Part shown: positions 1 through 8,185 of the stretch, piece after piece
How positions within the stretch are numbered: position 1 is the stretch's first letter
Layout of the letters: each line of letters opens with the position of its first letter
NCBI GenBank assembly: GCA_965247635.1
Contig: CBDFHJ010000010.1
Location: forward strand, 868,001-932,000
DNA: 64,000 nucleotides
From: CBDFHJ01 sp965247635
Lineage (GTDB): Bacteria > Chloroflexota > Dehalococcoidia > Lucifugimonadales > Australimonadaceae
Direction of reading: 5' to 3'
Program-made: the position numbers and the translations under genes
Notes under the pieces: model-generated
The model's input: only the letters and a program-made list of their open reading frames with translations
The model's database searches: none
Told to the model about the DNA's origin: nothing

Positions 1-2
1 AA

Positions 3-113
3 AAGCCGGTAGATATGAAGGTCCTTCACGCTAAGATCGGTGAGCTTGCGTTGGAGAACGATTTTTTAGAGGCCGCGCTCACGAAGGCGGGATTGCCGGG
101 CGCAAGGCGATGA
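3..113 (+). CDS. IS3 transposase OrfA, C-terminal fragment
   Basis: Only the last 36 codons are present. The readable end includes IGELALENDFLEAALTKAGL, a leucine-zipper-like tail typical of IS3 OrfA proteins, which bind the terminal repeats and support multimerisation. The TGA stop overlaps the ATG of OrfB (ATGA at 110-113), and OrfB is in the -1 frame, as expected for programmed -1 frameshifting in IS3 elements. The start lies before the window. Confidence 0.75.
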   Translation, partial: KPVDMKVLHAKIGELALENDFLEAALTKAGLPGARR

Positions 114-937
114 TCGACCGTGATCACAAGCTGCCTCTCGCCCGCCAGGCAAAGGCAGTGGGCATCAGCCGCGGGAGCATCTACTACCGGCCACGGCCGG
201 TGGGCGAAGCCGGTCTCGGACTGATGCGCCGCATCGATGAGCTGCACCTTGAGTATCCGTTTGCAGGCAGTAGGATGATGCGAGGCCTGCTCCGCCAGGA
301 GGGACTCTCCTCCGGGCGTAGGCACATCGCCACACTGATGCGGCGGATGGGCATCGAGGCGCTGTACCGCAAGCCCAACACCAGCCGGCGACGGCCCGGC
401 CATACGGTGTATCCGTACCTGCTGCGCGGGCTTGAGGTGAGCAGGCCCAACCAGGTGTGGGCAATGGATATCACGTACATTCCGATGGCCAGGGGGTTCG
501 TGTACCTAGCCGCAGTGATGGACTGGCATAGCCGCAAGGTGCTGGCCTGGCGGGTATCGGTCACAATGGACGCAGACTTCTGCGTGGAGGCGCTCGAAGA
601 ATCCCTGGGACGCCACGGCGCGCCGGAGATATTCAACACAGATCAGGGAAGCCAGTTCACAAGTGACGCCTTCACCGGCCTGCTGAAAGCCAATGGGATC
701 CAGATCAGCATGGACGGGAAGGGAAGCTGGAAGGATAATGTGTTCGTCGAACGGCTGTGGAAGAGCGTCAAGTACGAGGAGGTGTACCTGAGAGCCTACG
801 AATCGGTCCCGGAAGCCAGAACTGGACTCGGGCGGTACTTCGAGTTTTACAATGCCGGACGGCCCCATTCGAGCCTTGGGGGAATGACGCCGGACCAGTT
901 CTTTGACAGAGCGCCTGCCGAGTCCGCGGCGGCCTAA
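110..937 (+). CDS. IS3-family transposase OrfB
   Basis: This 275-residue protein is an integrase-core (rve) DDE transposase. The N-terminal part (about 1-95) is the HTH_21-type region with GSRMMRGLL and RKPNTSRR. The catalytic core shows the three acidic positions: Asp in VWAMDITYIP, Asp in FNTDQGSQFTS and Glu in NVFVERLWKS, with the usual N-x-x-RPHSSLGG C-terminal signature. It appears full length and intact. The likely active product is an OrfAB fusion made by frameshifting with the preceding OrfA. The subgroup (IS51/IS407-like) is a guess from memory of the motifs. Confidence 0.93.
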   Translation: MIDRDHKLPLARQAKAVGISRGSIYYRPRPVGEAGLGLMRRIDELHLEYPFAGSRMMRGLLRQEGLSSGRRHIATLMRRMGIEALYRKPNTSRRRPGHTVYPYLLRGLEVSRPNQVWAMDITYIPMARGFVYLAAVMDWHSRKVLAWRVSVTMDADFCVEALEESLGRHGAPEIFNTDQGSQFTSDAFTGLLKANGIQISMDGKGSWKDNVFVERLWKSVKYEEVYLRAYESVPEARTGLGRYFEFYNAGRPHSSLGGMTPDQFFDRAPAESAAA

Positions 938-1354
938 CGCACGGCAGCGTGATTCCACTTATCAAACCGGGCAGCGCTGTTCAGACAAACGAGACCACCT
1001 CTTTGTGGGGCAGGTAATATCGCGGTCAGTAAGGAGGGCTATTTCCAAGCGGGCGTTGGACAAACCTCAGGGTTTTACACCCTTGGATTCAGTCCCCTTA
1101 TTTATGTGAGCCAGTTCATACTGCGGTGGAAGTCGCCCGAGGGGAGTGGAGGCACTGGTGTTACTGAGGGCGACACACTCACTTTCCAAGTCGGGGAGAC
1201 AATAAACATAGAAGTTCTCGTAGGGTGGCAGGGTGACATTACCCCTACGACCCACGATGTTGTGCTCAAAGTGGATGGCGAGTTTTATGAGTCCGTCAGT
1301 GTCGATATCCCGTGGGCACCTGAACTGGGGCAGCCATACGCGCCCTTTACGCTC

Positions 1355-1363
1355 TCCTTTGAT
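1355..1363 (+). repeat. 9-bp target-site duplication of IS copy 1, left
   Basis: TCCTTTGAT immediately precedes the TGT terminus of the IS. The same nine bases follow its ACA terminus at 2908-2916. Keeping a single copy restores the split reading frame, which supports a true duplication made on insertion. Confidence 0.85.
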
Positions 1364-1474
1364 TGTAGACCGTCAGCGATAATGGGACACATATAAGGGT
1401 AGGAAAACCCGAGAGTCGGAGGGTGGTGTGAGCTCCTGAAATGAGGGTAGAGCTACCCACAGAAAGGAGCAGAT

Positions 1475-1882
1475 GTGTCCCAACTAGAAGTAAGCAAAGC
1501 AGAGGCCGCCGAGGAACGAAGCGAGCAGACCAGGTCTTTCGTCCGCACAGTGAAGGCGGCTGCCCGACGTAAGTACACCCCCGAAGAGAAGATCCGAATT
1601 GTTCTGGAGGGCTTCCGCCGCGAGGTCACAGTCAACGACCTGTGCCGGCGGGAGGGGATCAAGCCCCACTCCTACTACTCGTGGACCAAAGAGTTCATGG
1701 AGGCGGGCAAGGAGAGGTTGACCCGTGACTCGGTTCGGGACGCCACTCAGCATGAGGTAGGGCAACTCAAGCGAGAGAACGGGGAACTCAAGGAGCTAGT
1801 GGCCGATCTGTCGCTGGAGGCGTACCGTCTCAAAAAAACGGCCATCCCCATGCCCCAGGACGCCACCGGTACCAGCGGATGA
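1475..1882 (+). CDS. IS transposase OrfA (HTH_Tnp_1 type), copy 1
   Basis: This 135-residue protein starts at GTG after an AAAGGAG ribosome-binding site. It has a helix-turn-helix (RRKYTPEEKIRIVLEG then VNDLCRREGIKPHSYYSWTK) and a C-terminal coiled coil (VGQLKRENGELKELVADLSL). Such proteins bind the IS ends and fuse to OrfB by frameshifting. The protein is the same as the one encoded at 51584-51991. The stop overlaps the OrfB start. Confidence 0.92.
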   Translation: MSQLEVSKAEAAEERSEQTRSFVRTVKAAARRKYTPEEKIRIVLEGFRREVTVNDLCRREGIKPHSYYSWTKEFMEAGKERLTRDSVRDATQHEVGQLKRENGELKELVADLSLEAYRLKKTAIPMPQDATGTSG

Positions 1883-2864
1883 GCGCCCCGGAGAAGGCAG
1901 AGGTAGTTACCAAAGTATCCTCGTCTCCCCTCCCCAAGCGAAAGGTCCTCAGAGAGCTGGGCATCCCTAAGAGCACCTACTACCGGTGGCTCAGACGCCA
2001 AGACCAACAAGGACTTGAGGACCGACCAGGAGGCGATCAGCCACCATGGAACCGTCTTACTATTCAGGAAGAACGCTCAGTCCTGTTATCAGCCAGGGAG
2101 ATGCCAGAGCTGAGCTGCCGTCAGCTGGCCGCGGGGATCACCGACAACCAGGGCTTCTCAGTCTCAGAGTCCAGCGTCTACCGTATCCTGGGCAGGGAGG
2201 GCCTAGTGAAGAGGCCTGAGATGCGGTTGGCCGCGGGGAAGGAGTACCACCTCAAGACCACAGGACCTCACCAGATGTGGGCCACCGATGCCTCATACTT
2301 CAGGGTGGTTGGGTGGGGCTACTACTACCTGGTCACCGTTATGGACGACTACTCCCGCTTCATCCTGGCTCACAGGCTTCAGCAAGATATGACGGCCGAC
2401 TCCTTCATCGAGGTGGTCCAGGATGCTGTGGACACGACCAGCATGGACCAAGTTCCAGTCACAGACCGCACCAGGCTGCTGAGTGACAACGGTCCAGGCT
2501 ATGTCTCAAGAGCATTCAGGGACTACCTGGGGATGGTTGGCATCAAGCACATCCTAGCAACTCCTTTCCACCCTCAGACCAACGGGAAGTGGAGCGCTAC
2601 CACCAGACCATCAAACGGGACGTCAACCAGGTGCCTTATGAGTTGCCCGCCGACCTTGAGGCTGCTATCGCGGCCTTCGTCAGCTACTACAACTACCGGC
2701 GCTATCACAAGGCTCTGGGCAACGTGACACCATCAGACGTGCTCAAGGGAAGACGGCAAGAGATCCTACAACGCAGGAAGGAGGTGAAGGCTCAAACCAC
2801 CGAACGGCGACGACGCTACAACAGGGCCCTCAGGGAGCTCGCCAGACCTCCATCCAGCCCCTGA
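1879..2864 (+). pseudogene. IS transposase OrfB, copy 1, frameshifted
   Basis: This is the DDE integrase-core transposase of the element. Copy 2 (50601-51587) encodes an intact 328-residue protein. Here a single C is missing in AACGGGAAG(C)TGGAGCGC near 2590, so the frame breaks after QTNGK and the Glu-containing end of the core is out of frame, appearing as a separate open frame at 2589-2864. The catalytic Asp residues are visible in WATDASYFR and LSDNGPGY. This copy should not make active transposase by itself but could be mobilised by the intact copy. Confidence 0.9.
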
Positions 2865-3058
2865 TCTCTCGGCTCCCAATGTGTCCCACTTTTGCTGGTT
2901 GCTAACATCCTTTGATGAGAAAGGAGAGTATGAGATAGATGCAAATGGGATGAGCCTTACAGCCGTCATAGAGTAGTTATTTCCACTTGGGAATCTTGAT
3001 TCCCAGGGGGCACCCATACGCCTCCCTAGGAACAGGCTGGGCTGCCGGGCCCTGCCAC

Positions 3059-3067
3059 TGCTATCAT
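3059..3067 (+). promoter_or_regulatory. Extended -10 promoter of lepA
   Basis: TGC-TATCAT forms an extended -10 element. Only nine bases separate it from the lepA ATG at 3077, so transcription would start one to three bases before the start codon, giving a leaderless or nearly leaderless mRNA. No Shine-Dalgarno sequence is visible before the ATG, which agrees with this. Confidence 0.5.
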
Positions 3068-3076
3068 GGACGGGTC

Positions 3077-4921
3077 ATGGACCCACAGTTCATCCGCAAC
3101 TTCTGCATCATCGCCCACATCGACCACGGTAAGTCCACGCTGGCCGACCGGATGCTGGAACTGACTGGCACGGTCTCGTCCCGGGAGATGGTGGAGCAGG
3201 TGCTCGACTCCATGGACCTGGAGCGCGAGCGAGGCATCACCATCAAAGCGCAAGCGGTGCGGATGGAGTATCGCCACCCCGGCGGAGACCGCTATCAGAT
3301 CAATCTGATCGACACCCCCGGACACGTGGACTTCAGCTACGAGGTGTCGCGGAGCCTGGCCGCGTGCGAAGGCGCCGTGCTGGTGGTGGACGCCAGTCAG
3401 GGTATCGAGGCCCAGACGCTGGCGAACACGTACCTGGCCCTGGAGCACGACCTGACCATCATTCCGGTGGTGAACAAGATCGACCTGCCCACCGCCGAGC
3501 CGGAACGGACCATCCAGGAGCTACGCCAGGCCTTTGGGTTCGACGCGTCCGAGGTGCTGCAGGTGTCCGCCAAAGACGGCACCGGGGTGCCCGAGCTCCT
3601 GGAGGCCATCATGGCGCGCGTGCCGCCGCCGGCTGCCCATCTGGAGGCGCCGCTGCGGGCCCTGGTGTTCGACTCCAAGTACGACTCCTATAAGGGCGTG
3701 ATCGCCTACATCAGGGTGATGGACGGCGCGGTGCGGCCCAACGAACGGGTGCGGATGATGGCGACCCAGACCGTGGCCGACGTGCTGGAGATCGGCGCCT
3801 TCAGGCCGCGGATGGAGAAGATGCCGTCGCTCGCCGCCGGCGAGGTCGGCTACCTGGCCACCGGACTGAAGGGCGTGGGCGAGTGCCGGGTGGGCGATAC
3901 TATCACCTTGGCGCGAGGCGGCGCTGATGAGCCTTTGGCCGGCTACGGACCCCAGAAGCCCATGGTCTTCTCCGGCCTGTACCCGGCCGAGGGCAACGAC
4001 TACCACGAGCTGCGCGAGGCCCTGGAGCGGTTGCACCTGAACGACGCGTCCTTGGTCTACGAGCCGGAGAATAGTCCGGCCCTGGGCCCCGGCTTCCGGT
4101 GCGGGTTCCTGGGGTTGCTGCACATGGAGATCGTCCAGGAGCGGCTGGAGCGCGAGTACGACCTGGACCTCATCGCCACCGCGCCCAGCGTGGCCTACCG
4201 AGTGCTGATGAACGACGGTGGCGAGATCGAGGTGGACCGGCCCACCGACCTGCCGTCGCCCGCCGTGATTCAAGAGGTCCAGGAGCCGTGGCTGGACGTG
4301 AGCGTCATCGCGCCGTCGCGGTTCCTCGGTGGCATGATGGACCTGGTCAACAGCCGCCGAGGCGAGTTTCGTCACACGGAGTACCTGGACTCGACAGTGG
4401 CCGCCGGCGACACCACCGACATGCCGTCGTTGGACCCGCGTGTGGTGCTGGACGCCCGGCTGCCCATGGCCGAGGTGCTGATGGACTTCTACGACCAGGT
4501 GAAGACCCGCAGCCGGGGCTACGCATCCCTGGACTACTCCTTCTCCGGCTACCGGGCCGCCCCCTTGGTGCGGCTCGACGTGCTGGTCAACAGCGTCGCC
4601 GTGGACGCGCTCTCCCTCATCGTGCACCGCGACCGCGCCCCCACTCATGGCAGGGCGCTGGTGGAGCGGCTTCGCAGCCTCATTCCGCGGCAGCTCTTCG
4701 ACGTGCCCATCCAGGCGGCCATCGGCAGCCGGGTCGTCGCCCGTGAGACGGTGCGTGCCCTGCGCAAGAACGTGCTGGCCAAGTGCTACGGCGGCGACGT
4801 CACCCGCAAGCGCAAGCTGCTGGAGAAGCAGGCGGAGGGCAAGAAACGGCTAAAGCGCATCGGCCGCGTCGAGGTCCCTCAGGAAGCCTTCCTCGCCGTG
4901 CTCAAGATGGACAGAGAGTAG
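3077..4921 (+). CDS. lepA: Elongation factor 4 (LepA) GTPase
   Basis: LepA/EF-4 is a ribosome-binding translational GTPase that acts on stalled or mistranslocated elongation complexes. The 614-residue protein has all G motifs near the N-terminus: AHIDHGKS (P loop), RGITIK (switch I), DTPGH, NKID and SAKDGTG. EF-G-like domains II, III and V follow, then the LepA-specific C-terminal domain, preceded by GYASLDYSFSGYR. Length fits the family (about 600). The longer frame from 2987 adds 30 residues with no similarity to LepA, so ATG 3077 (MDPQFIRNFCIIAHIDHGKS) is chosen. It stands alone, between the IS and a toxin-antitoxin pair on the other strand. Confidence 0.97.
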   Translation: MDPQFIRNFCIIAHIDHGKSTLADRMLELTGTVSSREMVEQVLDSMDLERERGITIKAQAVRMEYRHPGGDRYQINLIDTPGHVDFSYEVSRSLAACEGAVLVVDASQGIEAQTLANTYLALEHDLTIIPVVNKIDLPTAEPERTIQELRQAFGFDASEVLQVSAKDGTGVPELLEAIMARVPPPAAHLEAPLRALVFDSKYDSYKGVIAYIRVMDGAVRPNERVRMMATQTVADVLEIGAFRPRMEKMPSLAAGEVGYLATGLKGVGECRVGDTITLARGGADEPLAGYGPQKPMVFSGLYPAEGNDYHELREALERLHLNDASLVYEPENSPALGPGFRCGFLGLLHMEIVQERLEREYDLDLIATAPSVAYRVLMNDGGEIEVDRPTDLPSPAVIQEVQEPWLDVSVIAPSRFLGGMMDLVNSRRGEFRHTEYLDSTVAAGDTTDMPSLDPRVVLDARLPMAEVLMDFYDQVKTRSRGYASLDYSFSGYRAAPLVRLDVLVNSVAVDALSLIVHRDRAPTHGRALVERLRSLIPRQLFDVPIQAAIGSRVVARETVRALRKNVLAKCYGGDVTRKRKLLEKQAEGKKRLKRIGRVEVPQEAFLAVLKMDRE

Positions 4922-5079
4922 GTAGGGCCTCTCTCTGGATTGAACAGGAAGGACTCGAGCGACCGTGGCCGCACACCAAGGTTTACTTCGGCAACGCCCC
5001 GGCGATGCAGCCTGCGGGCAGCCCCAGCGTAGCTAGGCGGCTGCGCTGGGGGCAGAGGGGGTGCTGGGGGTGACGGTCG

Positions 5080-5397
5080 TTACGTCTCCAGCCCCAGTGC
5101 AAAGTGGACTGCTGCCTCCACCCCATGTATCTTGGGAGTCGAAAGACTACCCATTTGCCGGCTGAGCAGGCTCTTGGGGATGGTATTGATGCTGTCCAAA
5201 TTCGCCACGGATGGAAGGGGGATGCCTTCGGCGGGACCAAGCGGCACCTCGGTGCGAAGGCCACGAGCGCGGGTGGTTACTGGCGCTACGGTGACGTGGG
5301 TCCGCACTATGTAGGCCTCATCCCGGGAGAGCAGTACCACCGGCCGCGGGCCTGATGGCGCGGGGAGGTTAGCCCACCACACCTCACACCGTTTCAT
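5080..5397 (-). CDS. MazF/PemK-family toxin
   Basis: This protein of about 105 residues belongs to the MazF/PemK family of sequence-specific mRNA endoribonucleases, toxin components of type II toxin-antitoxin systems. Visible hallmarks are KRCEVWWANL, then GPRPVVLLSRDEAY with the conserved Pro-Arg-Pro-Val-Val, the VTVAPVTT strand and SVANLDSINTIPKSLL. The start is set at ATG 5397, which overlaps the antitoxin TGA (ATGA), rather than an upstream in-frame start inside the antitoxin gene. Translational coupling of the two genes is expected. Confidence 0.93.
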   Translation of the reverse strand: MKRCEVWWANLPAPSGPRPVVLLSRDEAYIVRTHVTVAPVTTRARGLRTEVPLGPAEGIPLPSVANLDSINTIPKSLLSRQMGSLSTPKIHGVEAAVHFALGLET

Positions 5398-5666
5398 TTG
5401 GACTTCGTCTCCTCCCATGGCAGGTCTGCCCACGCTGCAAGGCCCGCTCGGTATAACGCCTCCGCTTCGGCAACTTCTTGGGGGGTTTCTGGCTGCTCTT
5501 GGTACGAGCGGACATACCGTTCAACATCTGCACGTTCTCGCTCCCGTCGCAGATACGCCTCCACTGCGTGGCGTACGAACTGGCTGCGCGTTACCCCGTG
5601 TTCTATGCGTTCGCGCTCAATACCTTGCAACAGTTCTTCCGGAAGGCTAATCGCTATCTTTGTCAT
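5394..5666 (-). CDS. Ribbon-helix-helix antitoxin
   Basis: The 90-residue protein starts with MTKIAISLPEELLQGIERER and VTRSQFVRHAVEAYL, a classic CopG/Arc-type ribbon-helix-helix DNA-binding domain. The C-terminal half (QEQPETPQEVAEAEALYRAG...WADLPWEE) is acidic and aromatic, as in antitoxins that wrap around MazF. It should neutralise the adjacent toxin and repress their shared operon. The 80-bp upstream region (5667-5746) is clearly AT-richer than the surroundings and is the likely promoter/operator. Confidence 0.9.
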   Translation of the reverse strand: MTKIAISLPEELLQGIERERIEHGVTRSQFVRHAVEAYLRRERERADVERYVRSYQEQPETPQEVAEAEALYRAGLAAWADLPWEETKSK

Positions 5667-5746
5667 ACTATCCGCATACTTATTTCATACCACAGTAGGA
5701 AAAATATACCACCTTTATCAACCAATTGTTGGCCCGAAGCCATGTG

Positions 5747-6619
5747 CTAGGACTGATCTGTGTCTCGGCCTAGCCCCCGCAACCACTCCCTGACCTCGTC
5801 CGCCATGTCCGGGCGCTCCAGGGCCAGCTCCACCGACGCCTTCAGCAGGCCCACCGGCGTGCCGCAGTCGTACCGCGTCCCTCGAAAGGCGTACGAGTAC
5901 ATATCGCCGCGCCCCGCCAGCATGGCGATGGCGTCGGTCAGCTGTAGCTCACCGATGGCGCCGGTCGTGACGCGCTCCAGGCAATCGAACACCTCGGGCG
6001 TGAACACGTACCGCCCCACGATGCCCAGGTCCGACGGCGCCTCCTCTTTGGCCGGCTTCTCCACCACCTTGCTTAGCCGCATCACCCCCGGCTCCACCTC
6101 GTCACCGGCGACGATACCGTAGGCCGAAACGCGCTCCGGCGGCACCGCCTCGACTGCCACCACGCTGCCTCGGCGCTCGAACACCGGCAGCATCTGCTGC
6201 GTCGCCGACGGCGTCCCGTGGATGATGTCGTCGGGTAGGTACACCACGAACGGCTCGTTGCCCACGGCCCGCTTGGCGGTCAGCACCGCGCGGCCCAGTC
6301 CCAGCGGCTCGCGCTGGCGCACCGTGATGATGTCGGCCATCCGCGAGATGCGGCGCACCTCCTCTAGACGCGGGTGCTCCCTGGCCTCCAGCGCGCGCTC
6401 TAGCTCGGGCGCCACGTCGAAGTACTCCTCGCTGACCGTCTTGCCGCGCGAGGTGACCAGGATGATGCGGTCGATGCCCGCCTCCACCGCCTCCTCCACC
6501 GCGTAGTGCAGCAGCGGACGGTCCACCAACGGCAGCATCTCTTTCGGTAGGGCCTTAGCGATGGGCAGGAAGCGGGTGCCAAAACCCGCGGCGGTGATAA
6601 CGGCGGTGCGCACAGCCAT
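5747..6619 (-). CDS. galU: UTP-glucose-1-phosphate uridylyltransferase
   Basis: GalU makes UDP-glucose from UTP and glucose 1-phosphate for cell-surface glycans. The 290-residue protein opens with the nucleotidyltransferase signature ITAAGFGTRFLPIAKALPKE (the G-x-G-T-R and Lys motif), then VDRPLLHYAVEEA, and it has FVVYLPDDII (Asp of the metal site) and VEKPAKEEAPS-LGIVGRYVF. Length matches bacterial GalU. It stands alone between the toxin-antitoxin pair and the SRP RNA region. UDP-glucose could feed the large membrane glycosylation-type proteins at 18368-23409, but that link is an inference. Confidence 0.95.
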   Translation of the reverse strand: MAVRTAVITAAGFGTRFLPIAKALPKEMLPLVDRPLLHYAVEEAVEAGIDRIILVTSRGKTVSEEYFDVAPELERALEAREHPRLEEVRRISRMADIITVRQREPLGLGRAVLTAKRAVGNEPFVVYLPDDIIHGTPSATQQMLPVFERRGSVVAVEAVPPERVSAYGIVAGDEVEPGVMRLSKVVEKPAKEEAPSDLGIVGRYVFTPEVFDCLERVTTGAIGELQLTDAIAMLAGRGDMYSYAFRGTRYDCGTPVGLLKASVELALERPDMADEVREWLRGLGRDTDQS

Positions 6620-6628
6620 AACGTCCGC

Positions 6629-6637
6629 AGTCTACCA
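6629..6637 (-). promoter_or_regulatory. Extended -10 promoter of galU
   Basis: On the minus strand TGG-TAGACT is an extended -10 element. Its downstream edge lies nine bases from the galU ATG at 6619, the same geometry as at lepA, so a leaderless transcript is likely. No good Shine-Dalgarno sequence precedes the ATG. Confidence 0.5.
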
Positions 6638-6645
6638 CAAGGGCT

Positions 6646-6845
6646 CAGCCCTTGACCCACTTGCGGTGCCCCTATCGCCCATTACAACGTAGCGACATGA
6701 AGCCTGCGCCGGATCGCCTGGGCCAGCAAGCCGGCATTCGGGGTAGGTTGGGTGAGGTAATCAACCTATACGGTAGACGAGACCTGAAGTTTTGTGGAAG
6801 GGGTCTGGGGAAACCTCTTTTGAAACAGAGGTTTCCCCAGATTTC
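6646..6845. repeat. Intergenic repeats upstream of the SRP RNA
   Basis: No gene is seen between galU and the SRP RNA promoter. Bases 6655-6712 are a diverged copy of a dispersed repeat (CTTGACCCACTTGCGG ... CTGCGCCGG) that recurs at 13016, 13134, 26690, 26770, 30425 and 40440. Bases 6793-6840 contain a hairpin repeat with a long stem (GGGGAAACCTCT/AGAGGTTTCCCC) that recurs, inverted, at 9091-9140. Confidence 0.7.
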
Positions 6846-6850
6846 CGCGG

Positions 6851-6879
6851 TTGACGAAGGGATGGACTGGCCGTAGCAT
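6851..6879 (+). promoter_or_regulatory. Sigma-70-type promoter of the SRP RNA gene
   Basis: The -35 box is TTGACG (6851-6856), the spacer is 17 bases and the -10 box is TAGCAT (6874-6879). The predicted start at about 6885-6887 coincides with the first base of the terminal stem of the SRP RNA. Confidence 0.75.
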
Positions 6880-6884
6880 GAGAG

Positions 6885-7157
6885 ACGGCCGTGCTAGACG
6901 GGGAGCTAGCGGTGCCCTGTACCCGCAATCCGCTATAGCGGGGTTGAACTCCTCCCCGAGGGTCGAGCCCACCACCTCTGGCCTGGGTGCTGGTGCCGAG
7001 AACCGGGCCCTGCGCAACGGAGCGCCGTGAACCCCGTCAGGTCCGGAAGGAAGCAGCGGTAAGCGGATCGGTCCGGGTGCCGCGGATCAGCCTGGTTTGA
7101 GCCACACCCAATAGGTTACGTGTTGGGTCTCCGGCACGACGGGGGGTGCACGGCCGT
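6885..7157 (+). ncRNA. ffs: Large-type signal recognition particle RNA
   Basis: The core of SRP RNA helix 8, GTCAGGTCCGGAAGGAAGCA, with its GGAA tetraloop region, lies at 7037-7056 and is unmistakable. The 5' end (ACGGCCGTGC, 6885-6894) pairs perfectly with the 3' end (GCACGGCCGT, 7148-7157), closing a molecule of about 273 nt. The 5' part (GGTGCCCTGTACCCGC) fits the Alu domain, so this is the long Bacillus-like form and not the 4.5S form. The RNA forms SRP with Ffh and docks with FtsY, whose gene is at 17385-18368. The ends are set by the stem, promoter and terminator. Confidence 0.95.
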
Positions 7158-7171
7158 GCCTTGAGCAAGTC

Positions 7172-7206
7172 AGCGCCGGGACAAAAGTCCCGGCGCTTTC
7201 GTTTTC
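7172..7206 (+). terminator. Rho-independent terminator of the SRP RNA
   Basis: A perfect 11-bp stem, AGCGCCGGGAC/GTCCCGGCGCT, with an AAAA loop is followed by TTCGTTTT. It lies 15 bases after the SRP RNA. Confidence 0.92.
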
Positions 7207-7327
7207 TCCCTCCTCCTTGCCGGTGGGCGTGAGGGAGCACCTGCGGGTGTTTCCTTATCGTCGCGGCGCTCGCCGTGGACGCCGGCACGTACCCCCAGGT
7301 ATGATGAGCCCATCGAACGAGGCGAGC

Positions 7328-8170
7328 ATGACTACGGTCAAGGACGGAAGTCCGAGAGACGGGTGGCCGCGCTCGGAAGCCCCGCCCAGGCCACGGAAAT
7401 GGTTGGGCCAACACTTCCTCACCAACCGCGACATCCTCAGCGCCATCGCTGATGCGGCCGACGTGGGCCCCGGCGATACGGTGGTGGAGGTCGGTCCGGG
7501 ACGTGGCTCGCTGACGGAGGTGCTGGCCCGTCGAGCGGGCCTGGTCGTAGCCGTCGAGCTGGACGCCGGCTTGGTCGAATCGCTCCGCGCCTCCGCACCC
7601 TCCAACGTGCGTGTGGTCCACGGGGACGCCCGCAGGACGGCGGCGGAGGACCTCCTGGGCGAGTGCGTTCCCTACAAGCTCATGGGCAACCTGCCGTACT
7701 ACGCGGCCATGCCCATCCTTCGGCGCTTTCTGGAGGACCCCTGCCGGCCCTTGATGGCGGTGGTGCTGGTCCAGCTGGAAGTGGCCAAAGAGCTCTGCGC
7801 CGTGCCCGGCCACATGTCGCTGCTATCGGTGGCGGTGCAGCTCTACGGCCGGCCCCGTCTGGTGCGCACGGTACGGCCTGGCGCCTTCAATCCGCCGCCC
7901 AAGGTGACCTCGGCGGTGGTGGCCCTGGACGTGTACGAAAGCCCCGCCGAAGGAGTGGACGATCCGCGGAGCTTCTTCCGGGTAGTACGGGCGGGGTTCA
8001 GCGCGCCTCGCAAGCAGCTCCGCAACTCGCTTGCCCACGGGCTGACGCTGCCAACGGCTGGCACTGAGGCGCTGCTGGAACGCGTCGGTATCGACCCCCA
8101 AAGACGGGCCGAGACCCTCTCCCTGGCGGAGTGGTCACGGCTCTATCGCCAATGGTGCGACGGAACGTAG
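7328..8170 (+). CDS. rsmA: 16S rRNA adenine dimethyltransferase (RsmA/KsgA)
   Basis: RsmA dimethylates two adjacent adenines near the 3' end of 16S rRNA during small-subunit maturation. The 280-residue form starts at ATG 7328 and shows PRKWLGQHFLTN, the SAM site VVEVGPGRGSLTEVLARRA, the acidic VAVELD, VVHGDAR and the catalytic motif NLPYYAAMPILRRFL (NLPY), then PGAFNPPPKVTSAVV. An in-frame start at 7301 or 7217 is possible but would add residues not typical of the family. A TATGAT box at 7300-7305 suggests transcription begins downstream of the longer starts. It is followed 15 bases later by ispE. Confidence 0.96.
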   Translation: MTTVKDGSPRDGWPRSEAPPRPRKWLGQHFLTNRDILSAIADAADVGPGDTVVEVGPGRGSLTEVLARRAGLVVAVELDAGLVESLRASAPSNVRVVHGDARRTAAEDLLGECVPYKLMGNLPYYAAMPILRRFLEDPCRPLMAVVLVQLEVAKELCAVPGHMSLLSVAVQLYGRPRLVRTVRPGAFNPPPKVTSAVVALDVYESPAEGVDDPRSFFRVVRAGFSAPRKQLRNSLAHGLTLPTAGTEALLERVGIDPQRRAETLSLAEWSRLYRQWCDGT

Positions 8171-8185
8171 TCTGGAATCCGCGCC

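Larger units (their letters stand above)
1..1001 (+). mobile_element. IS3-family element, left end outside the window
   Basis: The segment holds the end of an OrfA and a full OrfB in the -1 frame relative to each other, the usual IS3 arrangement for frameshifted transposase. The right end is placed near 1001 because the sequence after OrfB (about 975-1000) resembles IS3 right ends, with a GTTCAGACAAAC core followed by a CCACCT tip. The left terminal repeat is outside the window, so no target duplication can be checked. The reading frame of the neighbouring broken gene runs straight up to this boundary, suggesting that the element inserted into that gene. Confidence 0.75.
1364..2907 (+). mobile_element. 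Two-ORF insertion sequence, copy 1 (1544 bp)
   Basis: The element runs from TGTAGACC to GCTAACA. The inverted ends align as TGTAGACCGTCAGCGATAAT at the left and TGTTAGCAACCAGCAAAAGT at the right (reverse complement); both continue into GGGACACAT. It is flanked by a perfect 9-bp direct repeat. A second copy, inverted, is at 50558-52102 and is 1545 bp long. The one-base difference is a missing C near 2590 in this copy, which frameshifts OrfB. The OrfA/OrfB organisation with ATGA overlap is IS3-like, but a 9-bp duplication is longer than the 3-5 bp usual in IS3. Confidence 0.92.
953..2976 (+). pseudogene. Small gene split by IS insertions
   Basis: An open frame runs from about 953 through 1363 and resumes at 2908, ending at TAG 2974-2976. 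It is cut by the IS at 1364-2907. Removing the IS together with one copy of the 9-bp duplication TCCTTTGAT (1355-1363 and 2908-2916) gives a continuous frame: APFTLSFD joined to EKGEYEIDANGMSLTAVIE. From the GTG at 1106 the restored protein would be about 110 residues. The frame stays open upstream to the right end of the first IS near 1001, so the true N-terminus may also have been removed. The sequence is rich in beta-type residues (VVLKVDGEFYESVSVDI). I do not recognise the family. Confidence 0.7.

Noticed and set aside
3521..4648. 375-codon minus-strand frame inside lepA
   Set aside because: Antisense shadow of lepA; composition is His/Val-rich and unlike any known protein.
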